Source: Sulfurimonas sp. RIFOXYB12_FULL_35_9 (lineage in GTDB: Bacteria > Campylobacterota > Campylobacteria > Campylobacterales > Sulfurimonadaceae). Taken from it: a DNA stretch of 49,615 bases. The position numbers and the translations under genes were made by a program. Below are positions 34,003-42,745 of the stretch, piece after piece (position 1 is the first letter of the stretch; every line of letters starts with the position of its first letter). Where the stretch lies: positions 1-49,615 of the forward strand of contig MICC01000071.1 in NCBI GenBank assembly GCA_001829715.1, given 5' to 3'. Below the pieces are notes generated by a model. That model searched no databases and was not told the origin of the DNA. It was given only the letters and a program-made list of their open reading frames with translations.

Positions 34003-35904
34003 ATGAATTATGATGTAATAGTAATCGGTGGCGGTCATGCGGGAGTGGAAGCTTCGCTCTCATGTGCAAGAATGGGTAGTAAAACTTTGCTAATTTCCAT
34101 GTTGGCGGAAAATGTCGGTGCAACGAGTTGTAACCCTGCAATCGGCGGTTTGGCAAAGGGACATTTAGTGCGTGAGATTGATGCACTGGGCGGTGAAATG
34201 GGACTTATAACCGATGAAGCAGGAATCCAGTTTCGCATACTCAACCAGACAAAAGGTCCGGCAGTTCGTGGAAGCCGTGCTCAGATAGACATGGACAGAT
34301 ACCGTGTAATCGCTAGAAACAAAATCCTAACCACTCCAAACCTTGATTTGGTTCAAGAGATGGCAGAGTCGCTTATCATCGAGGATGGCGAAGTAAAAGG
34401 TGTCAAAACTAACCTTTTAAATGAGTACGGTGCAAAAAAAGTAGTTATTACCAGCGGAACATTTTTGCGAGGCGTTATCCATGTGGGCGAGATAAAGCAG
34501 GTAGGCGGACGGTTTGGAGAGCAGAGCAGTGAAGGACTTAGTCATTCGCTTAAGTCATGTGGTTTAGAGATGGGAAGACTTAAAACCGGTACATGTGCCA
34601 GAGTTGAAGCTTCATCCATTGATTTTTCGGTTATGGAGAGACAAGACGGGGACGAGATTCCAAGCCCGTTTAGTTTTAGAAATGACCGTGAAGAGTTTAG
34701 AAAAACTAAAAAGCAAATTCCGTGCTACATCGCTTACACAAACGAAAACACTCATAACATTATAGAGAGCAATTTTTACCGTGCGCCGCTATTTACAGGA
34801 CAAATTGAGGGAACAGGACCTAGATACTGCCCGAGTATCGAGGATAAAATCAACCGTTTTCGTGATAAAGACAGGCATCATCTTTTTATCGAGCCGCAAA
34901 CTTTTGAAAATACTGAGTGCTACATCAACGGTATGAGCACATCGCTTCCGCCGGATGTTCAACAGCAGATGATTCACTCCGTTAAAGGTATGGAAAATGC
35001 AAAAATAGTTCGTTACGGCTATGCTATCGAGTATGATTTTGTAGATCCTAGAGAGTTAAAGCATTCGCTTGAGACTAAAAAAATCAAGGGACTCTATCTT
35101 GCAGGACAGATTAACGGAACAACCGGTTACGAAGAGGCAGCCGCTCAAGGACTAATGGCAGGGATAAATGCAACTCTGAGTCTGCAAAACAAAGAGCCGT
35201 TGGTTCTTCGCCGTGATGAGGCTTACATCGGCGTTTTGATAGACGATTTGGTCACAAAAGGGACAAAAGAGCCGTACCGTATGTTCACATCCCGTGCCGA
35301 GTACAGATTGCTTCTGCGTGAAGAGTCGGCAGATACGAGACTAAGCCGATATGGGCATGAGATAGGTCTTATAAGTGATGAGATTTATAAGAGAGTTATG
35401 TTAAAAGATGAGCAGATTCAAGATGGAGCTAAGCTTTTAATCGAGACGTTCTTTACGCCCAATAAAGAGTTTATTTCATTTTTAGAATCCATAGGCGAAG
35501 AAAAAATCAGCGACACAATAAGTGCGCAACAGCTTGTTGCAAGAAAGAGCTTTGATATAGAGAAGATGGTAAAACTTGTACCTGAATTGGCAAAATATGA
35601 GCCTTATATTTTAGAAGAGATTTTGGTAGAGGGAAAATATGCCCGTTATGTAGAAAAACAGAGTGAAGAGATACAAAAGATGAAAAAATATCTCAAGGTT
35701 GAGATTCCTCAAAGTTTTGATTTCAAAAGCATAAGCGGTTTAAGTAAAGAGATAGTAGAAAAACTAGAGTCATTTAATCCGCCTACACTTCAAGCTGCCT
35801 CACAAATCAGCGGGATAACTCCTGCCGCAATTGAGATTTTGCATATATTTATAAAAATCCATTGTAAGAAACAAGAAAGTTCGATAATGGCTAAGAAAGA
35901 TTGA
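34003..35904 (+). CDS. mnmG: tRNA uridine-5-carboxymethylaminomethyl modification enzyme MnmG (GidA)
   Basis: 633-residue FAD-dependent partner of MnmE, which makes the cmnm5 group at tRNA U34. The FAD-binding [20 protein letters not shown] opens the protein; [35 protein letters not shown] and [28 protein letters not shown] are family signatures. I set the start at ATG 34003 (GGAG at 33993-33996) rather than at the in-frame upstream codon, because the family begins here. Immediately downstream is the Tn7-like element, whose first gene starts 39 bases after the stop. The last dozen residues ([12 protein letters not shown]) look unconserved and could be affected by the insertion. Confidence 0.95.
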   Translation: MNYDVIVIGGGHAGVEASLSCARMGSKTLLISMLAENVGATSCNPAIGGLAKGHLVREIDALGGEMGLITDEAGIQFRILNQTKGPAVRGSRAQIDMDRYRVIARNKILTTPNLDLVQEMAESLIIEDGEVKGVKTNLLNEYGAKKVVITSGTFLRGVIHVGEIKQVGGRFGEQSSEGLSHSLKSCGLEMGRLKTGTCARVEASSIDFSVMERQDGDEIPSPFSFRNDREEFRKTKKQIPCYIAYTNENTHNIIESNFYRAPLFTGQIEGTGPRYCPSIEDKINRFRDKDRHHLFIEPQTFENTECYINGMSTSLPPDVQQQMIHSVKGMENAKIVRYGYAIEYDFVDPRELKHSLETKKIKGLYLAGQINGTTGYEEAAAQGLMAGINATLSLQNKEPLVLRRDEAYIGVLIDDLVTKGTKEPYRMFTSRAEYRLLLREESADTRLSRYGHEIGLISDEIYKRVMLKDEQIQDGAKLLIETFFTPNKEFISFLESIGEEKISDTISAQQLVARKSFDIEKMVKLVPELAKYEPYILEEILVEGKYARYVEKQSEEIQKMKKYLKVEIPQSFDFKSISGLSKEIVEKLESFNPPTLQAASQISGITPAAIEILHIFIKIHCKKQESSIMAKKD

Positions 35905-35943
35905 TAATATGCAACGTAAAGTTTGAGAATGGATGTTTAGATT

Positions 35944-37644
35944 GTGAGTAAGTCTAATAAAATCATTCCTGAGTTTATGTTGGATAGCCCAAATGATACT
36001 TTTATGTTTCTTATGCCACTTAGTCTAAAACCGGACGATGAAGATATTGGAAATAGCTATTTCGAAGTTGTGGTCAAAAATTTAACTACAAAAGAACACT
36101 TTACTACTCTCATATCCCCAGAAGTATTTTTTACTCATTTTAAACTCCATAAAGCCTACAAAGCAGCAAAATTAGATAAAAAAGCTAATAAGTATATTAA
36201 AACAGAAAAACAGAAATATAGGGTAGATACGAGACTTTCTAAAGAGCAATATAACACTACTTTAGGTAAATATTTAGATAATAACCAAATAGGAGAGTTA
36301 TTAGGTTATAAATATACATACATGACTGAAGCTCAAAATACTTCTTGCTGTCTGATAAAAATTTGGGATGATGTTAACTTAATTATTCCTCACTCTGTAA
36401 TAGCTATATATTATTATTACCGCTCAACCGTTTTAAGAGAAGCAACTTTAAGATGTGATTTAAGCGATTTATATTATGGGTATGATTGCAACCCAGATGA
36501 CGCATCTATAATCATTCCAAAATATGTACCGGAGAATGATGCTCCATTTATTCATAGATTTCTATGTCAAGATAGTGCCGTTGATAATTTTGAGAAAATA
36601 GGAACATATATAAACTCATATATACGAATGCTAAAAGATAAAACATCAGTTGAGCAAGTTGAATCAGTCCCTATAAAAGCAAAGTTTCCGGTAGAAGATA
36701 AATTTTCTATAACATGTATGGTTAGTAACTTTTATCATGAAGGGAAATATTATAAATATGTTCACGAAATACTTGATGATGATTCAGATATAGGCTTTTC
36801 AAAGTTTACAACTTTTATACAAGGCAAAAATATCATAACCGAAATAGATGATATAGATAAGCTACCAACAGTACCGGTCACAAAGCCGGATACTACAGAA
36901 CGTTTAAAATCAGAGTATGCAAGCAGGAAATATAAGCATAATACGGTTACTAGCAATAGAAAAAACAAGTGCAGTAGTTTAGCTAATGTCGAAATTTTAA
37001 CTGATAAGATAACTGATGAGGAAGCTCTTGAGAAATTAAAAATAATGGAAGAAACTTTATCCAATGAAGAGGTTGACCAAAGTTTAACGGATTCATCCGG
37101 TAATGGAGAGAAAAAAACTCGAAAAACCAGAGTTTCATCAAAAGGTAAAGAATTCCAAAAGATGAGCACTACAGAGTATACACATAACTTTGATGAGTTT
37201 CATAAATACATGGATTACATGCGTACACAAAAAGCTATAGAAAACCTAGTTGTACATGAGAATCAAAAAATGGCTACAGTATATAACGGTGAGAATGGGA
37301 ATGCAAATCCAAAATGTACGATGTACGGCAGAGAAAGACAATATATTACTGCAACTTTCAAATATACAGACAGCTATGTAGGGTTGCTTGAGTTAGAAAA
37401 TGTAGCTGCAACAAGCACATGGGTTATTAGCTCAAAAGAACCTATAAGTAATACAACTTTTCAAAGATTCTTAAATTATTATGTTGATGAAAATATGTCA
37501 ATTGATGACCTTAGAAAAAAGTATGACGGTCGTAGTGGTGGTATAAAGTTTAAAACTAAAAATCATGAGCGTACTGAAGATCTTAAAGAAACTATTATGG
37601 CAAAATGGACAGCTCGGATACTTTCAAAAGTAACAATATTATAA
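35944..37644 (+). CDS. tnsE: TnsE-like Tn7 transposition protein
   Basis: 566 residues (Tn7 TnsE is about 540). The C-terminal part resembles the TnsE C-terminal domain: NFDEFHKYMDYMR, then RERQYITATFKYTDSYVGLLELE and ATSTWVISS, which correspond in order and spacing to the FDELL, IKAVGVQRNGSEFVLLEVD and LSTKVLS segments of TnsE as I recall them. It ends NHERTEDLKETIMAKWTARIL, like the NHP...W.ERVV end. The middle has IIPHSVIAIYYYYRSTVLREATL, matching the IPQLELARSLFLINSYFCRSCL region. A low-complexity charged linker (about 315-405) separates the halves. TnsE directs Tn7 to replicating DNA, e.g. conjugating plasmids. The start is GTG at 35944 with a weak ribosome binding site. It is detached from the other tns genes. 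The call rests on remembered patterns, not an alignment. Confidence 0.65.
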   Translation: MSKSNKIIPEFMLDSPNDTFMFLMPLSLKPDDEDIGNSYFEVVVKNLTTKEHFTTLISPEVFFTHFKLHKAYKAAKLDKKANKYIKTEKQKYRVDTRLSKEQYNTTLGKYLDNNQIGELLGYKYTYMTEAQNTSCCLIKIWDDVNLIIPHSVIAIYYYYRSTVLREATLRCDLSDLYYGYDCNPDDASIIIPKYVPENDAPFIHRFLCQDSAVDNFEKIGTYINSYIRMLKDKTSVEQVESVPIKAKFPVEDKFSITCMVSNFYHEGKYYKYVHEILDDDSDIGFSKFTTFIQGKNIITEIDDIDKLPTVPVTKPDTTERLKSEYASRKYKHNTVTSNRKNKCSSLANVEILTDKITDEEALEKLKIMEETLSNEEVDQSLTDSSGNGEKKTRKTRVSSKGKEFQKMSTTEYTHNFDEFHKYMDYMRTQKAIENLVVHENQKMATVYNGENGNANPKCTMYGRERQYITATFKYTDSYVGLLELENVAATSTWVISSKEPISNTTFQRFLNYYVDENMSIDDLRKKYDGRSGGIKFKTKNHERTEDLKETIMAKWTARILSKVTIL

Positions 37645-37659
37645 TTTTGTTAATATAGG

Positions 37660-37676
37660 TTGTTATTAAATAACAA
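37660..37676. repeat. 17-base perfect palindrome upstream of vsr
   Basis: TTGTTATT, a central A, and AATAACAA form a perfect palindrome in the 62-base gap between the tnsE-like gene and vsr. It lies 18 bases upstream of the TATAAT hexamer of vsr, where a repressor or activator could act. Confidence 0.55.
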
Positions 37677-37694
37677 AATAAGTAAAAGAAAGAA

Positions 37695-37700
37695 TATAAT
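37695..37700 (+). promoter_or_regulatory. -10 hexamer for a probable leaderless vsr mRNA
   Basis: TATAAT is followed by CAGTCT and the vsr ATG at 37707, the same six-base spacing as for addB and brnT. No Shine-Dalgarno sequence precedes the ATG. Confidence 0.5.
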
Positions 37701-37706
37701 CAGTCT

Positions 37707-38093
37707 ATGGATTCTAAAACAGCTAAGAAAATAAAGAGTAAAAATACTACAATTGAACTCTTATTAGGTAAGGCTATGTGGGCAAAAGGCTTACGTTATA
37801 GAAAAAATTGCAAAGATATTTTCGGCAAGCCCGACTTTTGTTTTAGAAGTAAAAAGATTGCTATTTTTTGCGACAGTGAGTTTTGGCACGGTAAAAAGTT
37901 TCTTGACGGTGAAAAGTTTCAAACAAATCAAGGTTTTTGGGAAGCAAAAATCAAACGAAACATTGAAAGAGACAAAGAAGTAAACCGAAAACTCAAAGAA
38001 GATGGATGGATTATTCTGAGATTTTTTGGTGAAGAGATTAAAAAGAATACCGATTTAGCGGTAGAAAAAATTTATAAATTATCAGGGAAGTAA
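37707..38093 (+). CDS. Vsr-like PD-(D/E)XK endonuclease (restriction-type)
   Basis: 128-residue Vsr-family nuclease. It opens with IKSKNTTIELLLGKAMWAKGLRYRKN; the active-site region is FGKPDFCFRSKKIAIFCDSEFWHGKKF, with the catalytic aspartate in KPD and the FWHG motif. The cysteine and histidine zinc ligands of E. coli Vsr (around GCFWHxHxC) are absent, replaced by DSEFWHGKKF. That is the form found with restriction-modification genes rather than in Dcm-linked mismatch repair. It probably cuts DNA as the effector of the cassette. It ends directly against the start of the dual-GHKL gene (TAA ATG), so they are co-translated. Confidence 0.82.
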   Translation: MDSKTAKKIKSKNTTIELLLGKAMWAKGLRYRKNCKDIFGKPDFCFRSKKIAIFCDSEFWHGKKFLDGEKFQTNQGFWEAKIKRNIERDKEVNRKLKEDGWIILRFFGEEIKKNTDLAVEKIYKLSGK

Positions 38094-41066
38094 ATGGCAG
38101 GTTTTAAGGCGAGAGCAAGAGCATTGGATATGTTGGGACGCCAGCAAATATCCGGTATTCCTACAGCAATAAGTGAGTTATTTAAAAATGCTTACGATGC
38201 TTATGCGGATAATGTAATAGTAGACTATTTTAGGTCTGATGGATTACTTATTCTCCGCGATGATGGTTTTGGAATGACCAAAAGTGAATTTGAAAATCGA
38301 TGGCTTACAATAGGTACGGAAAGTAAAGTAAAAAGTGAATTCGGTGGATTAAAAGATATAAAAATTCCAGAAGGAAAAACCTTACGTCCTGTAATGGGAG
38401 AAAAAGGGATTGGTAGACTTGCGATTGCAATGTTGGGAAGTCAGGTGTTGATCCTCACTAAAGCACAAAGAGGAGATGAAAGTCATAACTATGTTGTGAG
38501 TTTCATAAATTGGCGCTTATTTGAGTTGCCGGGATTAAACCTTGAGGATATTTATATTCCGATTGAAGAGTTTGAAACATTTCCGACACATGATCAAATC
38601 CAAAAAATTATTGTTGAAACAAGAACATACATTGAGAAATTAGCATCTAAAGTTACTAAAGATGCTATGGATGTAATTCTAAAAGATTTGAATGCATTTG
38701 AGGATTTTAATATTGAAAAAAGAGAACGAAATTTACAGGAACCATGTAAATTTATAAATGATTCGACGGGAACACGATTTTATGTTTTTCCATCTAATCC
38801 ACTTATCCTCGATGATTTAGAAGATAATACAATTGATGATGATGCTGCAAATTTAAAAAAGATGCTTATTGGCTTTACGGATGATGTTATGCCAGAACAT
38901 AAAAAAATTCCATTAAAAACGCATTTTAGAGATTATAAATACCCAGAATACTTTGAAGATGTTATTGCTGATAGTAACTTTTTTACAGAAGAAGAATTTA
39001 ATAATGGCGATCATCTTTTCATAGGTACATTTAATCAATACGGTCAATTTATTGGTAAGGTCAAAATATTTGGTGAAGAACAATTCAAAGAGTATGTTAT
39101 TCCTTGGACAAAAGGTAATGGCAAGCCAGTTGCATGTGGAGCATTCAATATGGTTGTTATGACAATTCAGGGCAAACAATCTGAGTCTTTATTGAATAAA
39201 GAAGTTCATTCTATAATGGAAGATAAATTATACAAGTATGGTGGATTATATGTTTATAAAGATGGTATAAGAATTCTTCCATATGGTAATAATAAACATG
39301 ATTTTTTAGATATAGAGTATCGAAGAAGTAAGCATGCAGGGGATTATTATTGGTCATATAGAAGAACTTTGGGTGCTATTAGACTTGAATCCGGTCAAAA
39401 TGACAACTTAAAAGAAAAAGCAGGACGAGAAGGATTTCAGGAAACTAAAGCTTTTCGAGATATGCGGGACATATTAATTAATTTTTTTATTCAAACCGCA
39501 AAAGATTTTTTTAACGATAAGGGTGAATATTCAGATTATTATGTAAAAGTAAAGTCTGATAATATTAAGCGTGATGAATTAATTAAAAAAGAAGAGAAAA
39601 AAAAGAAAGCGAAAAAAAATGAATTTTCGAGAGAGCTTTACATAATTTTAGACTCTATTGAGAATAAAGAGCACGAAAAAAATTGTACTTCTATTGTAGC
39701 TAAGTTAAATCATGTATTATTGGAAGTTGATGCAACTGAGGATAAAGAAATAGCGGCGCTGAAGTTAATTGACGCAGAACGAAAAGCTTTTGACGAGTTA
39801 TACAGAATAAAGAGTAATTTTGCTCTTTCAAAACCTCGTGGTATGTCAATGGGGAAAAAAGTAGAACAAGATTATATATTTTATAAAAATGTAATGAGTC
39901 AAATTGATATGGACACCTTTCAAGAGACATATAGAAATATTGAGTTATTGATTGGTGAGAAAAGTAAAAATGCTAAGCTTGAATTAAACAGACGACGACG
40001 AATTGAAGAGAGTTTAACAAGGCTTTCAAAAGATGCTAAAAAACAAATTCAAGAACAAGTAAAAACTACAGATGGAACTTTATTTGATGTTAAAGAAAAT
40101 GTAGAGAGAACAACGAAAGAGAGTTTAAGAACCGTAGAAAAAGTTATTCGAGATATAAATTTTTCATTAGCACAAACTGATTTTCAAGATATGAACGAAA
40201 ATGATATTTTTACATGGCGCATGAATATAGAAAACCAAATTGTATCGGTTATGGAAAACGAAAAAAGAGAGCTAGAAATCATTCAGACCTTACTTGATAC
40301 AGTGAAATGGGAAAAAGATGAAGAAGGTAATATTGCTTCTTATATTGATGTTTTAGAAGCAAATGATTCAAAACTTTATGAGTTGACCGAAAAAGCAGAA
40401 TTAGATTCAGATTTGGCACAATTAGGTATGGCTATTCACGTTATTAATCATGAATTTGATGCAAGTATTAAAATGGTAAGAGAAAATCTTCGACGGCTCA
40501 AAGCATGGGCAGATGTGAATCAAGGCTTAGGTGGAATATATTCAGGTATAAAAAATAGTTTTGACCATTTGGATAGTTACTTGACACTTTTTACACCTCT
40601 TAACCGTAGACTACAAAGAAAAGCAACAGATATAAAAGGACATGAAATAGAAGAGTTTATCTTGAAACTTTTCGGAGAACGGTTTAAAAGACATAATATT
40701 GAAATAAAAAGTTCTAAAGCTTTTAGACAATCGATTTTGAATACGATTCCGTCTTCAATTTATCCTGTTTTTGTAAATATTATTGATAATGCTACTTACT
40801 GGATTAAAGGCAAAGCTGAGAACGGAATTATAGATTTAGATCTAGATAATTATGGCTTTATAATTTCTAATAATGGTGCGTCTATTTCTGAAAGAGACCG
40901 TGAAACGATATTTGAGATGGGTTTCACTAGAAAACCGGGCGGAAGAGGCTTAGGATTACATATCTCGAATGAAGTTCTTAGAGAACAGGGTATGTCATTG
41001 GAAGTCATAGAGCCAAAAGCGGGATTCAATGTTTCATTTAGAATAGTCAAACCGAGGGATGTATAA
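38094..41066 (+). CDS. Dual GHKL ATPase: MutL/MORC-like N terminus, histidine-kinase-like C terminus
   Basis: 990 residues. The N-terminal GHKL domain has the N-box ELFKNAYDAYADN (E28, N32, D35), DDGFGM (D56-G60) and GEKGIGRLAIAM (102-111) with WLTIGTESK between, as in MutL/MORC/Hsp90-type ATPases. A long charged helical middle (about 490-760) includes a KKEEKKKKAKK stretch and is probably coiled-coil. Near the C terminus is a histidine-kinase-like unit: H786 in VINHEFDASI (a possible phospho-acceptor), N-box NIIDNATYW (895-903), ISNNGASI (924-931, where the usual DxG aspartate is asparagine), F-box IFEMGFTRK and G2 GGRGLGLHI. MutL/MORC-like ATPases beside methylases and nucleases have been described in restriction-modification islands. 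Its stop overlaps the next start (TAATG). Confidence 0.78.
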   Translation: MAGFKARARALDMLGRQQISGIPTAISELFKNAYDAYADNVIVDYFRSDGLLILRDDGFGMTKSEFENRWLTIGTESKVKSEFGGLKDIKIPEGKTLRPVMGEKGIGRLAIAMLGSQVLILTKAQRGDESHNYVVSFINWRLFELPGLNLEDIYIPIEEFETFPTHDQIQKIIVETRTYIEKLASKVTKDAMDVILKDLNAFEDFNIEKRERNLQEPCKFINDSTGTRFYVFPSNPLILDDLEDNTIDDDAANLKKMLIGFTDDVMPEHKKIPLKTHFRDYKYPEYFEDVIADSNFFTEEEFNNGDHLFIGTFNQYGQFIGKVKIFGEEQFKEYVIPWTKGNGKPVACGAFNMVVMTIQGKQSESLLNKEVHSIMEDKLYKYGGLYVYKDGIRILPYGNNKHDFLDIEYRRSKHAGDYYWSYRRTLGAIRLESGQNDNLKEKAGREGFQETKAFRDMRDILINFFIQTAKDFFNDKGEYSDYYVKVKSDNIKRDELIKKEEKKKKAKKNEFSRELYIILDSIENKEHEKNCTSIVAKLNHVLLEVDATEDKEIAALKLIDAERKAFDELYRIKSNFALSKPRGMSMGKKVEQDYIFYKNVMSQIDMDTFQETYRNIELLIGEKSKNAKLELNRRRRIEESLTRLSKDAKKQIQEQVKTTDGTLFDVKENVERTTKESLRTVEKVIRDINFSLAQTDFQDMNENDIFTWRMNIENQIVSVMENEKRELEIIQTLLDTVKWEKDEEGNIASYIDVLEANDSKLYELTEKAELDSDLAQLGMAIHVINHEFDASIKMVRENLRRLKAWADVNQGLGGIYSGIKNSFDHLDSYLTLFTPLNRRLQRKATDIKGHEIEEFILKLFGERFKRHNIEIKSSKAFRQSILNTIPSSIYPVFVNIIDNATYWIKGKAENGIIDLDLDNYGFIISNNGASISERDRETIFEMGFTRKPGGRGLGLHISNEVLREQGMSLEVIEPKAGFNVSFRIVKPRDV

Positions 41067-42745
41067 TGAATGAATTTTTAGGTATTTCAAGAGGTGTTGT
41101 TGAAGACTTTTTACAAACGGCAGTTTTTTTAGATGATAGAGCCAAATATGCTGATAATACTAATTATTCTGTAGTTGAAAAGGAAATGAACATATCTTCT
41201 AATGAATCTCTATTAAATGTAGATAATATTATTAAAATCTATAAAACACATGGTGTAATATATGTTTTAAAGCAAGCTATTGATGAATTTAAAATATTTA
41301 AAAATCCTGAAAAGCAAGATGATTATGTAGAAACCAATCTTGATGAAGAAAATCCATTTTATGCAATCCCTCCAAAAGATATTGGCAGTGATGTGTCAGA
41401 ACATGATTTAGATGCGAAAACGATAGTTAATACATTTATGGAAAAAGGTATTGTTTGCTCTGTGATTCAGTGTGAGCAAGCTACGTTTGAAGACAAGCGT
41501 GAGAGTTACATTAGGCTTATGAAAAAAGCTGATATCATTGTGCTGGATTGGGATTTATTCGCAGATGGTGGAGAAAGAATTATTGGGATTATAAAAGATT
41601 TAATCAATACCGATGAACGTTTACATGAACTTCGATCAATCGTTATCTATACAGCAAATGATTTAGAGACTGTTAAGTCAAAACTTATAAAAATCGATGT
41701 TAAATTTGAAGATAATAAGTATGTTTCAAATAATAAGTTATTTACAACCGTTAGCCTCTTCAATAAGGAGTCGAGTAGTGCGATTGAAGCTAGAACAGCT
41801 AAATTTAATGAACTTGTTGAAGAATGTATAGGTGAATTTACAGAAACTTTTCACGGTATTGTACCAAATGTAGCTATGGCCTCAATTTCAGAAGTACGAA
41901 AAAATACACATAAGTTGCTAGGAGTATTAAATAAAAATTTAGATCCTGCATATTTAAGTCACAGAACTTTATTGGAAGCACCAGAAGATGCTGAGAGGCA
42001 TATTGAAGAAATAATTATTGGTGAAATTGAGTCTATGATTCACGGAAGTGAAATAGGTAAACATGCTGAGATAGATAAAATTAAAAAAGCTCCAATTATT
42101 CAAGACAAAAAATACCAAAATATAGATTTTGTTGACTGTCTGAAAGACGGAACGGAAATAAAACTAGATACTGGGTCAAAAAAAGTTAAGAAAGAGAAGT
42201 GCCAAAAATTTATTAAAGATATTCAAACCTGTTATACAAAAGAATGGTATCTTGAAGAAGCAGATGCAAAAATATCTGAACAAAATTTTGCAGTACTAAG
42301 CAGTTTGGTAACAGAATATATATCTAATCCATATTTGATGTTGGGTGTAATAGTAGAAAAAGCATCAAATAAATATTTGTGTATGCAACCTCGATGTGAT
42401 AGTATTCGTTTAGGAAATGAAACAAATTTCATATTTTTACAACTTGTAAGAGATAATAAGAATTTTGATATTGTTTTAAGAGATGGTAGTAAATATAAAT
42501 TAAAATATAGCTTGAAAAATCGGCAAAATTTTGCTTTTAATCCTGATTCAGTAGCTAAAAAAGTTTTATTCACAGATTCAAAAATATTACAAGGTGAAAC
42601 TGAATTTAGATACATCGCAACATTAAAAAGATTACATGCACAGCGTATCGCAAACGAATTCAGTGCTTATATTTCAAGAATTGGATTGAATGAATCGGAG
42701 TACATAAGAAGAAATAGCCCAAGAACACTTGCTGGTAAAATCTAA
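41066..42745 (+). CDS. Receiver-like protein paired with the dual GHKL ATPase
   Basis: 559 residues. Receiver hallmarks are visible but spread out: an acidic pair D23-D24 in TAVFLDDRAK, the putative phospho-acceptor D161 in DIIVLDWDLFADGGERIIGIIKDL, then SIVIYTAND with T197 in the switch position. About 135 residues (25-155) are inserted between the first strand and the acceptor aspartate, far more than in CheY-like receivers. The remaining 350 residues match no family I recognise. The start is shared with the upstream stop (TAATG), so the kinase-like protein and this one are made together, consistent with phosphotransfer from H786. It converges on dcm with a four-base overlap. Confidence 0.6.
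   Translation: MNEFLGISRGVVEDFLQTAVFLDDRAKYADNTNYSVVEKEMNISSNESLLNVDNIIKIYKTHGVIYVLKQAIDEFKIFKNPEKQDDYVETNLDEENPFYAIPPKDIGSDVSEHDLDAKTIVNTFMEKGIVCSVIQCEQATFEDKRESYIRLMKKADIIVLDWDLFADGGERIIGIIKDLINTDERLHELRSIVIYTANDLETVKSKLIKIDVKFEDNKYVSNNKLFTTVSLFNKESSSAIEARTAKFNELVEECIGEFTETFHGIVPNVAMASISEVRKNTHKLLGVLNKNLDPAYLSHRTLLEAPEDAERHIEEIIIGEIESMIHGSEIGKHAEIDKIKKAPIIQDKKYQNIDFVDCLKDGTEIKLDTGSKKVKKEKCQKFIKDIQTCYTKEWYLEEADAKISEQNFAVLSSLVTEYISNPYLMLGVIVEKASNKYLCMQPRCDSIRLGNETNFIFLQLVRDNKNFDIVLRDGSKYKLKYSLKNRQNFAFNPDSVAKKVLFTDSKILQGETEFRYIATLKRLHAQRIANEFSAYISRIGLNESEYIRRNSPRTLAGKI

Noticed and set aside
36762..37169. 135-codon minus-strand frame inside the tnsE-like gene
   Set aside because: Serine- and leucine-rich antisense translation of a charged linker, no ribosome binding site or motif; a shadow of the plus-strand gene.
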